Assembly: GCF_000013645.1 (NCBI RefSeq)
Contig: NC_007953.1
Location: forward strand, 248,001 to 312,000
DNA from: Paraburkholderia xenovorans LB400
Lineage (GTDB): Bacteria > Pseudomonadota > Gammaproteobacteria > Burkholderiales > Burkholderiaceae
Direction of reading: 5' to 3'
DNA: 64,000 bases
Shown here: positions 17,657-25,868 of the stretch, one piece after another
Layout of the letters: each line of letters begins with the position of its first letter
Position numbering within the stretch: the stretch's first letter is position 1
Program-made: the position numbers and the translations under genes
The notes under the pieces: model-generated
Told to the model about the DNA's origin: nothing
What the model saw: only the letters and a program-made list of their open reading frames with translations
Database searches by the model: none

Positions 17657-19183
17657 ATGAATGCTGTGACCCGGGAATCCAGTGGGAACATTGGCACGGC
17701 GAGGCTGCTGATTGCCGGCGAGTTCGTCGAATCGAAGACCACCGAGTGGCGTGATATTGTCAACCCGGCCACGCAGGAAGTGCTGGCGCGCGTGCCATTT
17801 GCGACGGCCGAAGAAGTGGATGCAGCAATCCGTTCGGCGCACGCCGCGTTCGCCACCTGGAAGAACACGCCGATCGGCGCGCGCATGCGCATCATGCTGA
17901 AGTACCAGGCGCTGATTCGGGAACATATGCCGCGTATTGCAAAAACGCTCAGCGCGGAGCAGGGCAAGACGATTCCCGATGCCGAAGGCGATATCTTCCG
18001 GGGTCTGGAAGTCGTCGAGCACGCGGCCTCGATCGGCACGCTACAGCAGGGCGAATTCGCCGAGAACGTCGCGGGCGGCGTTGACACATACACGCTGCGC
18101 CAGCCGATCGGCGTGTGTGTCGGTATCACGCCGTTCAATTTTCCCGCGATGATCCCGCTGTGGATGTTCCCGATGGCCATCGTCTGCGGCAATACGTTCG
18201 TGCTGAAGCCCTCGGAGCAGGACCCGTTGTCGACCATGCAACTCGTCGAACTCGCGCTCGAAGCCGGCGTGCCCAAGGGTGTGCTGAACGTCGTGCATGG
18301 CGGCAAGGACGTGGTCGATGCGCTCTGCACGCACGAGCTCGTGAAAGCGATTTCATTCGTCGGCTCGACGGCGGTGGGCACGCATGTGTATCGCCTCGGC
18401 AGCGAGCACGGCAAGCGCGTTCAATCGATGATGGGCGCGAAGAATCACGCGGTGGTGTTGCCCGATGCGAACCGTGAACAGACGTTGAACGCACTGGCCG
18501 GCGCGGGTTTTGGTGCGGCAGGCCAACGCTGCATGGCGACCTCGGTGGTGGTGCTGGTGGGCGCGGCGCAGCAATGGTTGCCGGATCTGGTGGCGAAGGC
18601 GAAGACGCTCAAGGTCAACGCGGGCAACGAACCGAACACGGACATTGGTCCGGTGGTCTCGCGCGCGGCGAAGCAGCGCATTCTCGACCTGATCGAAACC
18701 GGCGTTAAAGAGGGGGCCACGCTGGCACTCGACGGCCGCGACGTGAAAGTGGCGGGTTACGAGCAAGGCAACTTCATCGGTCCGACGGTCTTCACCGACG
18801 TCACTACGGACATGGAAATTTACCGCCAGGAAATCTTCGGTCCGGTGCTGGTGGTGCTGAATGCCGCGACGCTCGATGACGCGATCGCGTTGGTCAACCG
18901 CAACCCGTTCGGCAATGGTGTGGGCCTCTTCACGCAGAGCGGCGCTGCGGCGCGCAAGTTCCAGAGCGAGATCGACATCGGCCAGGTCGGCATCAACATT
19001 CCGATTCCGGTGCCAGTGCCGTTCTTCAGCTTCACCGGCTCGCGTGGTTCGAAGCTCGGCGACCTCGGCCCCTATGGCAAACAGGTCGTGCAGTTCTACA
19101 CGCAAACCAAGACCGTCACGGCTCGCTGGTTCGACGACGATACGGTCAACGACGGCGTCAACACCACCATCAGCCTGCGCTGA
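17657..19183 (+). CDS. mmsA: CoA-acylating methylmalonate-semialdehyde dehydrogenase
   Basis: 508 residues, aldehyde dehydrogenase superfamily. Catalytic Cys is in GAAGQRCMATSVVVLVG (about residue 293); the NAD site includes GITPFNFPAMIPLWMFP, KPSEQDP and FVGSTAVG. As in other MmsA enzymes, the usual general-base Glu motif is replaced by SMMGAKNHAVVLPDA, consistent with CoA-dependent chemistry. It converts methylmalonate semialdehyde to propionyl-CoA, the last step of valine breakdown, and can also act on malonate semialdehyde. GAGAGTG precedes the ATG. It is followed by mmsB 36 bases downstream. Confidence 0.95.
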   Translation: MNAVTRESSGNIGTARLLIAGEFVESKTTEWRDIVNPATQEVLARVPFATAEEVDAAIRSAHAAFATWKNTPIGARMRIMLKYQALIREHMPRIAKTLSAEQGKTIPDAEGDIFRGLEVVEHAASIGTLQQGEFAENVAGGVDTYTLRQPIGVCVGITPFNFPAMIPLWMFPMAIVCGNTFVLKPSEQDPLSTMQLVELALEAGVPKGVLNVVHGGKDVVDALCTHELVKAISFVGSTAVGTHVYRLGSEHGKRVQSMMGAKNHAVVLPDANREQTLNALAGAGFGAAGQRCMATSVVVLVGAAQQWLPDLVAKAKTLKVNAGNEPNTDIGPVVSRAAKQRILDLIETGVKEGATLALDGRDVKVAGYEQGNFIGPTVFTDVTTDMEIYRQEIFGPVLVVLNAATLDDAIALVNRNPFGNGVGLFTQSGAAARKFQSEIDIGQVGINIPIPVPVPFFSFTGSRGSKLGDLGPYGKQVVQFYTQTKTVTARWFDDDTVNDGVNTTISLR

Positions 19184-19219
19184 GCCCGCAACCCTGCACA
19201 ACAAAGCGGAGACGCCATC

Positions 19220-20116
19220 ATGAAGATCGGTTTTATCGGACTCGGCAACATGGGCGCGCCGATGGCGCACAACCTGCTCAAGGCGGGCCACACGGTCAAC
19301 GTCTTCGACCTCAACGCGCAGGCGGTGCAGGCGCTGGTCGATGCGGGCGCTAGGGCGGCGGGTTCGCCGAAAGCAGCGGTGACGGATGTGGAGTGCGTGG
19401 TCACCATGCTGCCGGCGGCGGCTCATGTGCGCAGCGTGTTGACAGCGGACGACGGGGTACTCGCCGGCATTGCCAAAGGCGTGACGATCATCGATTCGAG
19501 CACGATCGATCCGGCGAGCGTCAAGGCACTCGCTGAACTCGCCGCGCAGCACGGCAACACCCTCGTCGACGCGCCCGTGTCGGGCGGCACCGGCGGCGCG
19601 GCGGCGGGCACGCTGACCTTCATGGTCGGCGGTAGCGCGGCGGCTTATGAGCAGGTCAAGCCGGTGCTGTCGGCGATGGGCAAGAACATCGTGCATTGCG
19701 GCGACACGGGCACGGGCCAGGTCGCGAAGATCTGCAACAACCTCGTGCTCGGCATTACGATGGCGGGTGTTGCGGAGGCGATGTCGCTGGGCGCGGCGCT
19801 CGGGATCGATCCGAAGGTGCTGGGCGGCATTATCAACACCTCGACCGGACGGTGCTGGAGTTCCGATACCTACAACCCGTTCCCCGGCGTGATCGAAGCG
19901 GCGCCGTCCTCGCGTGGCTACACGGGTGGCTTCGGCACGGATCTGATGCTCAAGGACCTCGGCCTCGCCACCGACGCCGCACGATCCGCGCGTCAACCGG
20001 TCTATCTGGGTGCGCTCGCGCAGCAGCTTTATCAAACCATGAGCACGAAGGGCGCGGGACGGCTGGATTTTTCCGCGGTGATCAAGCTGTACCAGTTCGA
20101 GGAAAAGCCCCGGTAA
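19220..20116 (+). CDS. mmsB: 3-Hydroxyisobutyrate dehydrogenase
   Basis: 298 residues. The N-terminal Rossmann motif IGFIGLGNMGAPMAHNLLKAG, the substrate-binding DAPVSGGTGGAAAGTLTFM (about residue 118) and the catalytic Lys in GTGQVAKICNNLVLG (about residue 171) are all present, as in the beta-hydroxyacid dehydrogenase family. It oxidises 3-hydroxyisobutyrate to methylmalonate semialdehyde for MmsA encoded just upstream. CGGAGACGCCATC precedes the ATG. The remaining valine-pathway enzymes lie at 21649-24812. Confidence 0.95.
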   Translation: MKIGFIGLGNMGAPMAHNLLKAGHTVNVFDLNAQAVQALVDAGARAAGSPKAAVTDVECVVTMLPAAAHVRSVLTADDGVLAGIAKGVTIIDSSTIDPASVKALAELAAQHGNTLVDAPVSGGTGGAAAGTLTFMVGGSAAAYEQVKPVLSAMGKNIVHCGDTGTGQVAKICNNLVLGITMAGVAEAMSLGAALGIDPKVLGGIINTSTGRCWSSDTYNPFPGVIEAAPSSRGYTGGFGTDLMLKDLGLATDAARSARQPVYLGALAQQLYQTMSTKGAGRLDFSAVIKLYQFEEKPR

Positions 20117-20375
20117 ATGTCGTCGCGCCGGGTTTCTGCTGCTAACAGCGAGCCGGCATGGCTGGTGATCGGAATACCGGCGCCTTCCGGGCCGCTTTTG
20201 GGCTCGAAGGCGAACGGGAGCATCTGTAGCCTGATCGACTGCCGTTGGTATGCAGAATCCCGGCAGCGCAAGTCCGTTCCGTACGTGGCGGCGTCGTTAC
20301 CATTGGCGCGGACGCATTGCCGGGTGTGGCCGCGTCGATGCCCTCATTGAATGATTTTAGGGGCAACGGGTCAGT
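20117..20375. other. Intergenic region after mmsB
   Basis: Together with the repeat that follows, about 310 bases separate mmsB from the convergent araC-type gene. Open frames here have no recognisable product, no start with a credible ribosome-binding site, and no clear terminator hairpin with a T-tract. Confidence 0.5.
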
Positions 20376-20423
20376 GCTGCGTTGCTGCGTTGCTGCGTTG
20401 CTGCGTTGCTGCGTTGCTGCGTT
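20376..20423. repeat. Six perfect tandem copies of GCTGCGTT
   Basis: Six uninterrupted 8-base units fill 48 bases and end five bases beyond the stop codon of the reverse-strand araC-type gene. Perfect identity implies recent slippage. The unit is not a multiple of three, but it lies outside both neighbouring coding regions, so copy-number change would alter the shared 3' untranslated region and not a protein. Confidence 0.95.
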
Positions 20424-20427
20424 GCCG

Positions 20428-21438
20428 TCAATTTCTTATCCGGTAGGCGCCCGGACGGGCGCCGGTCCATCTTCTGAAAGCGCGATGGAATGCACTCGGT
20501 TCGGCGAATCCGAGCTCAATTGCGATCTCATCGACGTTCTTCTTCGTATCGCAGAGAAAACCGATTGCCATGTCTCTGCGCAGTTCATCCTTGATGATCT
20601 GATAGGTCTGTCCTTCGTCCTTCAGCCGCCGGCGTAGCGTGGAAGCGCCCAAATCCAGGCTGGTTGCCAGTCCGTCGAACGTGGGCCACCGGTCGAGCGG
20701 TTGGGTCTTCAGTTTCTCCCGGATTCTTGCTGCCAGTCCATGCTGGTTCTTGTACTTCAGGACCACGTTTTCGGGAGCCGTGCGCAGAAAGCTCTTGAGT
20801 GTCTGTTCTGTCTGGATAACCGGTAGATCTAGATATGACCCGTCGAAAACGATATCGGTGCAGGGACAACCGAATTCAAGCACGGGCGAATACATCAGGT
20901 GGTATTCCGTACTGTAGGCGGGTTCGGGATAGGCAAAATGCGCGACGCGGATCCGGATGCGGCGTCCGACGAGCCAGCACATCAGTCCATGCAACATGAC
21001 GAGCAGCGTTTCGTGCGCGAATATCCGCACGGGTGTGCCGGCGCGAACATGCAGCGTTATCCGCGCGTCAGCGCGCTCCACGCTGACGGTGCAGCTCAGA
21101 TCGTCAAGCAGGAGATCAAAGTACCGCAAGGCCCGGCGCAGTGCCTGCCCGAGTGTCTGGCAATGAATCACGATATGACACAGCATCGCGAAACTGCCGA
21201 CCTTCATGCGGCGCGAATCCTGGCCGAAGAATTCGTCGTCGAGCGCATGGTTGATCTGGCGCCAAAGCGTGCTGTAGCTTGCCGCCGATACGCGGGTTTG
21301 AGGTAATGCAAGCAGACGGGGCGCAATGCCTGCGGCCGCGAGAAGAACATCAATGTCGAGGCCCCGCTCGCGCACTGGCTGAAGCGCCTTCTCCACGAAG
21401 CAGATAGCGATGGTCCCTTTCGGCGCGGCCAATTGCAT
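20428..21438 (-). CDS. AraC-family regulator with Arabinose_bd-type N-terminal domain (OruR/ArgR-like)
   Basis: 336 residues. The N-terminal 180 residues (ALRYFDLLLDDLSCTVSVE and surroundings) match the Arabinose_bd type sensor domain found in OruR and MmsR-like regulators; the C-terminal helix-turn-helix pair is at about 240-336 (LATSLDLGASTLRRRLKDEGQTYQ, VDEIAIELGFAEPSAFHRAFRRWTGARPGAYR). It diverges from the acyl-CoA dehydrogenase gene at 21649 and is a likely activator of the valine genes. Effector unknown. Confidence 0.9.
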   Translation of the reverse strand: MQLAAPKGTIAICFVEKALQPVRERGLDIDVLLAAAGIAPRLLALPQTRVSAASYSTLWRQINHALDDEFFGQDSRRMKVGSFAMLCHIVIHCQTLGQALRRALRYFDLLLDDLSCTVSVERADARITLHVRAGTPVRIFAHETLLVMLHGLMCWLVGRRIRIRVAHFAYPEPAYSTEYHLMYSPVLEFGCPCTDIVFDGSYLDLPVIQTEQTLKSFLRTAPENVVLKYKNQHGLAARIREKLKTQPLDRWPTFDGLATSLDLGASTLRRRLKDEGQTYQIIKDELRRDMAIGFLCDTKKNVDEIAIELGFAEPSAFHRAFRRWTGARPGAYRIRN

Positions 21439-21648
21439 TTCCCTTTTACACGACGAGAGATTCTATCCAATATGGCAAATTCATCCAATCACTTTGAATG
21501 GTTCGGACATGGTCATTTTCCGCTCCAGCTCACATACTCGCCAAAGCGAATGAGGTTCTTCTTCCCGACGGAAACAGACACGTGATTCACCGGATGTCGA
21601 CCACTGTCGGGCGTGGCTTTCCCACCCTTTAATTCTTGCTGACACCCG

Positions 21649-22785
21649 ATGCCAGATTCCTTCACTGACGAGCAGCGAATGATCCGCGACGCGGCCCGCG
21701 ACTTCGCCACGCAATGCCTGGCGCCGCACGCGGCGAAGTGGGATCGTGACGGCGACATTCCACAAAATATCGTTTCGCAGCTCGGTGAGCTGGGCCTGAT
21801 GGGAATGACTGTTCCAGCGGAATGGGGCGGTACCTATACGGATTACGTCGCCTATGCGCTGGCCGTTGAAGAAATCGCGGCCGGTTGTGCCGCATGCGCA
21901 ACGATGATGAGCGTGCACAATTCCGTCGGATGCAGCCCTATCCTGAACTTTGGAACCGACGAGCAGAAGTCGCTCTATCTGGCGGATCTCGCCAGTGGGC
22001 GCGCGATCGGCGCGTTTTGCCTGACGGAGCCTCAAGCCGGCTCGGAGGCGCACAATCTGCGCACCCGTGCGGTGTTGCGCGACGGAACGTGGGTTCTCAA
22101 CGGGAGCAAACAGTTCGTGACCAATGGTCGGCGTGCCGCAGTGGCCATTGTGTTTGCGGTCACGGATCCGGATGCCGGCAAGCGCGGCATCTCCGCGTTT
22201 ATCGTGCCGACCCATACGCCGGGGTTCAAGGTCGGCAAGCCGGAGAAAAAGTTGGGGATACGCGCATCGGATACCTGCCCGGTCACGCTGGAAGACTGCG
22301 CCGTGCCGGAGAGCACCCTGCTTGGCCGTCGTGGAGAAGGGTTGAAGATCGCGTTGTCGAATCTGGAGGGCGGCCGGATCGGCATTGCAGCCCAGGCGAT
22401 TGGTATCGCGCGTGCAGCATTTGACGCCGCACGCTCATATGCAGCGCAGCGGATCCAGTTCGGAAAACCGATACGGGAACACCAGTCTGTCGCGAACATG
22501 CTGGCTGACATGATTACCCGTCTGAACGCCGCACGCCTGCTCGTTCATCATGCGGCGCGTCTGCGCAGCGCCGGGCTACCCTGTCTGTCGGAAGCGTCCC
22601 AGGCGAAGCTGTATGCATCGGAAGTGGCCGAGGAGGTTTGCTCACAAGCGATCCAGATCCACGGGGGATACGGCTACCTTGAAGACTATCCTGTGGAACG
22701 GCATTACCGGGACGCCCGGATTACGCAGATTTACGAAGGCACCAGCGAAGTACAGCGCATGGTTATCGCAAGGCAGCTTGATTGA
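21649..22785 (+). CDS. Acyl-CoA dehydrogenase, isobutyryl-CoA dehydrogenase-like
   Basis: 378 residues, typical for the family. FCLTEPQAGSEA (about 124) and FVTNGRR are the FAD-contact segments; the catalytic Glu is in the C-terminal QIYEGTSEVQRM (about residue 365), the SCAD/MCAD position. Flanked by a hydratase, a 3-hydroxyisobutyryl-CoA hydrolase and mmsAB, so it most probably oxidises isobutyryl-CoA to methacrylyl-CoA and passes electrons to the ETF encoded at 25002-26852. No strong ribosome-binding site precedes the ATG at 21649, but this start gives the family's usual N-terminus. Confidence 0.9.
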   Translation: MPDSFTDEQRMIRDAARDFATQCLAPHAAKWDRDGDIPQNIVSQLGELGLMGMTVPAEWGGTYTDYVAYALAVEEIAAGCAACATMMSVHNSVGCSPILNFGTDEQKSLYLADLASGRAIGAFCLTEPQAGSEAHNLRTRAVLRDGTWVLNGSKQFVTNGRRAAVAIVFAVTDPDAGKRGISAFIVPTHTPGFKVGKPEKKLGIRASDTCPVTLEDCAVPESTLLGRRGEGLKIALSNLEGGRIGIAAQAIGIARAAFDAARSYAAQRIQFGKPIREHQSVANMLADMITRLNAARLLVHHAARLRSAGLPCLSEASQAKLYASEVAEEVCSQAIQIHGGYGYLEDYPVERHYRDARITQIYEGTSEVQRMVIARQLD

Positions 22786-22891
22786 CGACGCATGAACGCC
22801 GCGCATCGTGCGGCCGGATTGCAGCCCAACAGACAGCCGGCGTGAAAATCGTTTCGCGCACCGTACATCACTATCAACAGGAGGATCACCA

Positions 22892-23680
22892 ATGAGTGCC
22901 GAAATGATTGATGTAGACCGTTTGGACGACGGCAGGGTCGCCGTGCTGACGCTCAGGCGCCCGCCTGCCAACGCGTTTACGCCCGAGGGCTTGAGTCAAC
23001 TGCAACGCACGGTAGAGTCACTGGATGAAGATGAACGGGTGCGCGCCGTGGTGATCACTGGCGAAGGCCCGAAGTTTTTCAGCGCCGGCGCGGATCTCAA
23101 TGCCTTTGCCGACGGGAATCGCGACGTCGCGCGGGTGGCGGCCCAGCGTTTCGGCGCAGCCTTCGAGGCGCTGCAGAACGCAAGGCCGGTCGTGATTGCC
23201 GCGATCAATGGTTATGCAATGGGTGGCGGGCTTGAATGTGCGCTTGCGTGCGATATCCGGATTGCCGAGGAGCAGGCGCAACTGGCGTTGCCCGAAACGG
23301 CAGTCGGTCTGCTGCCATGTGGATGCGGGACCCAGACGCTGCCCTGGCTGGTGGGGGAGGGATGGGCCAAGCGGATGATTCTGACCGGCGAACGGGTCGA
23401 CGCCGCGACAGCGCTTCGCATCGGACTGGTAGAAGAGGTCGTTGGGCGGGGTGCTGCGCGTGATGCGGCTGTCGCAATGGCGCAGCGCGTCACCACACTG
23501 AGTCCGCAGGCGGTGACGTTCAGCAAGGGATTGATCCATCACGCACGTAACGGTGTCCCCCGGACCGCCGCGCTGGCGCTCGAGCGCGAACGGTTTGTTG
23601 ATCTGTTCGACGGAGCCGATCAGCAGGAAGGTGTGCGTGCGTTCCTTGAAAAGCGTGCGCCCAGGTGGCACAACACCTGA
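22892..23680 (+). CDS. Enoyl-CoA hydratase (methacrylyl-CoA hydratase candidate)
   Basis: 262 residues starting at ATG 22892, which follows CAGGAGGATCACCA; the upstream part of the open frame is noncoding. Both catalytic glutamates of crotonase hydratases are present: MGGGLECALACDIRIA and LALPETAVGLLP. The oxyanion-hole segment is FFSAGADLNAF. In this neighbourhood the likely reaction is hydration of methacrylyl-CoA to 3-hydroxyisobutyryl-CoA. A CG-rich variation (PCGCGTQTLP) replaces the usual PGxGGTQRLP. Confidence 0.9.
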   Translation: MSAEMIDVDRLDDGRVAVLTLRRPPANAFTPEGLSQLQRTVESLDEDERVRAVVITGEGPKFFSAGADLNAFADGNRDVARVAAQRFGAAFEALQNARPVVIAAINGYAMGGGLECALACDIRIAEEQAQLALPETAVGLLPCGCGTQTLPWLVGEGWAKRMILTGERVDAATALRIGLVEEVVGRGAARDAAVAMAQRVTTLSPQAVTFSKGLIHHARNGVPRTAALALERERFVDLFDGADQQEGVRAFLEKRAPRWHNT

Positions 23681-23699
23681 TGCGCCAGTGAGGAGCAAC

Positions 23700-24812
23700 A
23701 TGAACGTGAACCAGCAGGCGGAAACAGCAGCGCAAGAACTGGTAATTCAGGAAATCAATCACGTGGGCGTTGTCACGCTAAACCGCCCCAAGGCTCACAA
23801 CGCCCTTACGCACGCGATGGTACTCGCGTTGACGGAGCGTCTTTCACAATGGAAGGATGATCCCGCGATCTACGGAGTGGTGATTCGCGGTGCTGGTGAC
23901 AGGGCTTTTTGTGCGGGTGGGGACATCCGGGCGCTGTATCAGAGCTATCGCGATGGCAGCCCGTTATATCGGGATTTTTTCGTCGACGAGTACCGCCTGG
24001 ACCACATGCTTCATCAGTATCCCAAACCCTGTGTGGCCGTGATGGATGGCCTGGTGATGGGCGGTGGAATGGGCATCGCCCAAGGGGCGGCGCTGCGAGT
24101 CGTGACTTCGCGCAGCCAGATTGCGATGCCCGAGACAGCGATCGGGCTTTTTCCTGATGTCGGCGCGAGTTATTTTCTGGCGAAAATGCCGGTCGAACTG
24201 GGCCTGTATCTGGGGATAACCGGTGTGACGTTGAATGCCGCGGATGCATTGTTTGCGGGTCTGGCCGATACGTTCGCGGAGAGCAACCACCTGAATGATC
24301 TTGACGGGCTGCTATCTGCTATCACATGGACTCGTGAGCCGTTGGCCGATCTGCGCAATGCGATCCGGACAGGGCACCGCGCCGATTCCGGCCGGCCTTC
24401 ACTGGAGGCGCTGATGCCGGCCATCCAGCATCATTTCGATCCGGCGCGAAGCATCGGCCAGGTTATCGACTCTCTGGATGCGGAACGTGATCCGCGTTAC
24501 GGTGAATGGGCGAGCACTACCGCAGAGACGTTGCGCCAGCGCTCACCGCTGATGATGTGTGTAACCAGGGAGCAGCTGTTGCGGGGCCGGCATGCAGAAC
24601 TTGCCGATTGCTTTCGCATGGAGCTGGGGATGGTCTATCGGGCGTTCGATGACGGAGATGTCATCGAGGGAATACGGGCGCTACTCATCGACAAGGACAA
24701 GGCACCGCGATGGCGTGCTGCAACTGTCGATGAAGTCACGCAGCCAATGGTCAGCAGATTTTTTGATTCCCCGTGGAGTCGCGACGGGCATCCACTACGG
24801 GATCTCGCCTAG
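23700..24812 (+). CDS. 3-Hydroxyisobutyryl-CoA hydrolase
   Basis: 370 residues from ATG 23700 behind GAGGAGC; this is about 100 residues longer than a simple crotonase, as in HIBCH. Diagnostic segments are AFCAGGDIRALYQS, DGLVMGGGMGIAQGA and MPETAIGLFPDVGASYFLA, followed by the HIBCH-specific C-terminal region. It releases free 3-hydroxyisobutyrate, the substrate of MmsB, and so joins the acyl-CoA part of the cluster with mmsAB. It starts 19 bases after the hydratase stop. Confidence 0.92.
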   Translation: MNVNQQAETAAQELVIQEINHVGVVTLNRPKAHNALTHAMVLALTERLSQWKDDPAIYGVVIRGAGDRAFCAGGDIRALYQSYRDGSPLYRDFFVDEYRLDHMLHQYPKPCVAVMDGLVMGGGMGIAQGAALRVVTSRSQIAMPETAIGLFPDVGASYFLAKMPVELGLYLGITGVTLNAADALFAGLADTFAESNHLNDLDGLLSAITWTREPLADLRNAIRTGHRADSGRPSLEALMPAIQHHFDPARSIGQVIDSLDAERDPRYGEWASTTAETLRQRSPLMMCVTREQLLRGRHAELADCFRMELGMVYRAFDDGDVIEGIRALLIDKDKAPRWRAATVDEVTQPMVSRFFDSPWSRDGHPLRDLA

Positions 24813-24868
24813 ACCTGCAGAATAAGCGATTCGGGTGCGTACCTACCGCGGTGGTTTCAGCTCTGTGT

Positions 24869-24953
24869 AGCGCTTCGACCCAAAGCGCTGAAGAAGCGGG
24901 ATCATCGTTACTGATGCGTCGGGGACCGGCGTACGGCCGGAATTCGCCGGTCC
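24869..24953 (+). promoter_or_regulatory. Two hairpins between the hydrolase gene and etfB
   Basis: Stem one: AGCGCTT at 24869-24875 with AAGCGCT at 24883-24889, seven-base loop. Stem two: GGACCGGCG at 24923-24931 with CGCCGGTCC at 24945-24953, 13-base loop. Neither is followed by a T-tract, so they are not classical intrinsic terminators; they may end or process the upstream transcript. Confidence 0.4.
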
Positions 24954-25001
24954 GATAACCTGGGCAGACGATTTCGTTAGAGATTCAGGAGAGACTTTCC
25001 A

Positions 25002-25751
25002 ATGAAGGTTGTGGTGGCAGTCAAGAGAGTGGTCGATTACAACGTGAAAGTCCGGGTGAAAGCGGACGGCACGGGCGTCGATATCGCGAACGTGAAGATG
25101 TCGATGAACCCGTTCGATGAAATCGCGGTTGAAGAAGCGGTGCGTCTGAAGGAAGCGGGCGTGGCGACCGAAGTGATCGCGGTGTCGGCGGGTGTGACGC
25201 AGGCGCAGGAGACGCTGCGCACAGCGCTGGCGATCGGCGCGGACCGCGCGATCCTGATCGAGTCCAATGAAGAGTTGCAGCCGCTGGCCGTGGCCAAGCT
25301 GCTGAAGGCGCTGGTCGACAGGGAACAGCCTTCGCTCGTCATTCTCGGCAAGCAGGCGATCGACGACGATTCGAACCAGACCGGGCAGATGCTGGCCGCG
25401 CTGGCGAATCTGCCGCAGGCGACGTTTGCGTCGAAGGTAGTCGTTGCTGACGGCAAGGCGACGGTGTCGCGCGAAGTGGACGGCGGTGCGGAGACGCTGT
25501 CGCTGACGCTGCCTGCGGTCGTCACCACCGACCTGCGCCTGAACGAGCCGCGTTATGTGACGCTGCCGAACATCATGAAGGCAAAGAAGAAGCCGCTGGA
25601 AGTGGTCAAGCCTGAAGACCTCGGTGTTGACGTCACGCCGCGCCTGAAGACGCTGAAAGTAGTCGAGCCGCCGAAGCGCCCGGCCGGCGTGAAGGTGCCG
25701 GATGTGCAGACGCTGGTCGGGAAGCTGAAGACCGAAGCCAGGGTGCTTTAG
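25002..25751 (+). CDS. etfB: Electron transfer flavoprotein beta subunit
   Basis: 249 residues, family length. MKVVVAVKRVVDYNVKVRV opens the protein; LKEAGVATEVIAVSAG, LVILGKQAIDDDSNQTGQMLAALA (AMP-binding region, about residue 125) and LPAVVTTDLRLNEPRYVTLPNIMKAKKK are all EtfB hallmarks. AGGAGAG precedes the ATG. With EtfA it accepts electrons from acyl-CoA dehydrogenases, such as those encoded at 21649 and 55370, and passes them to ETF-quinone oxidoreductase, which is not encoded in this window. Confidence 0.97.
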   Translation: MKVVVAVKRVVDYNVKVRVKADGTGVDIANVKMSMNPFDEIAVEEAVRLKEAGVATEVIAVSAGVTQAQETLRTALAIGADRAILIESNEELQPLAVAKLLKALVDREQPSLVILGKQAIDDDSNQTGQMLAALANLPQATFASKVVVADGKATVSREVDGGAETLSLTLPAVVTTDLRLNEPRYVTLPNIMKAKKKPLEVVKPEDLGVDVTPRLKTLKVVEPPKRPAGVKVPDVQTLVGKLKTEARVL

Positions 25752-25768
25752 ATAAAACGGTAACTGTG

Positions 25769-25856
25769 TTGCATGGGACTGGAATAAGCGCTAACTCCAG
25801 TCGACAGCTTTGCATGGGACTGGAATAAGCGCTAAAGCGCTAACTCCAGTCGACAG
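25769..25856 (+). repeat. Duplicated hairpin element between etfB and etfA
   Basis: Copy one is 25769-25807 (39 bases) and copy two 25810-25856 (47 bases). They are identical except that copy two holds an extra eight bases from a doubled AAGCGCTA. Each copy contains the inverted repeat GACTGGA...TCCAGTC, so each can fold into a seven-pair hairpin. Copy two ends directly before the AGGAG of etfA, placing its stem next to the ribosome-binding site. Confidence 0.9.
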
Positions 25857-25868
25857 GAGATGGACGAA

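Noticed and set aside
18353..20035. 560-codon reverse frame across mmsA and mmsB
   Set aside because: Composition is Arg/His-rich with no domain; it is the antisense shadow of two well-identified genes.
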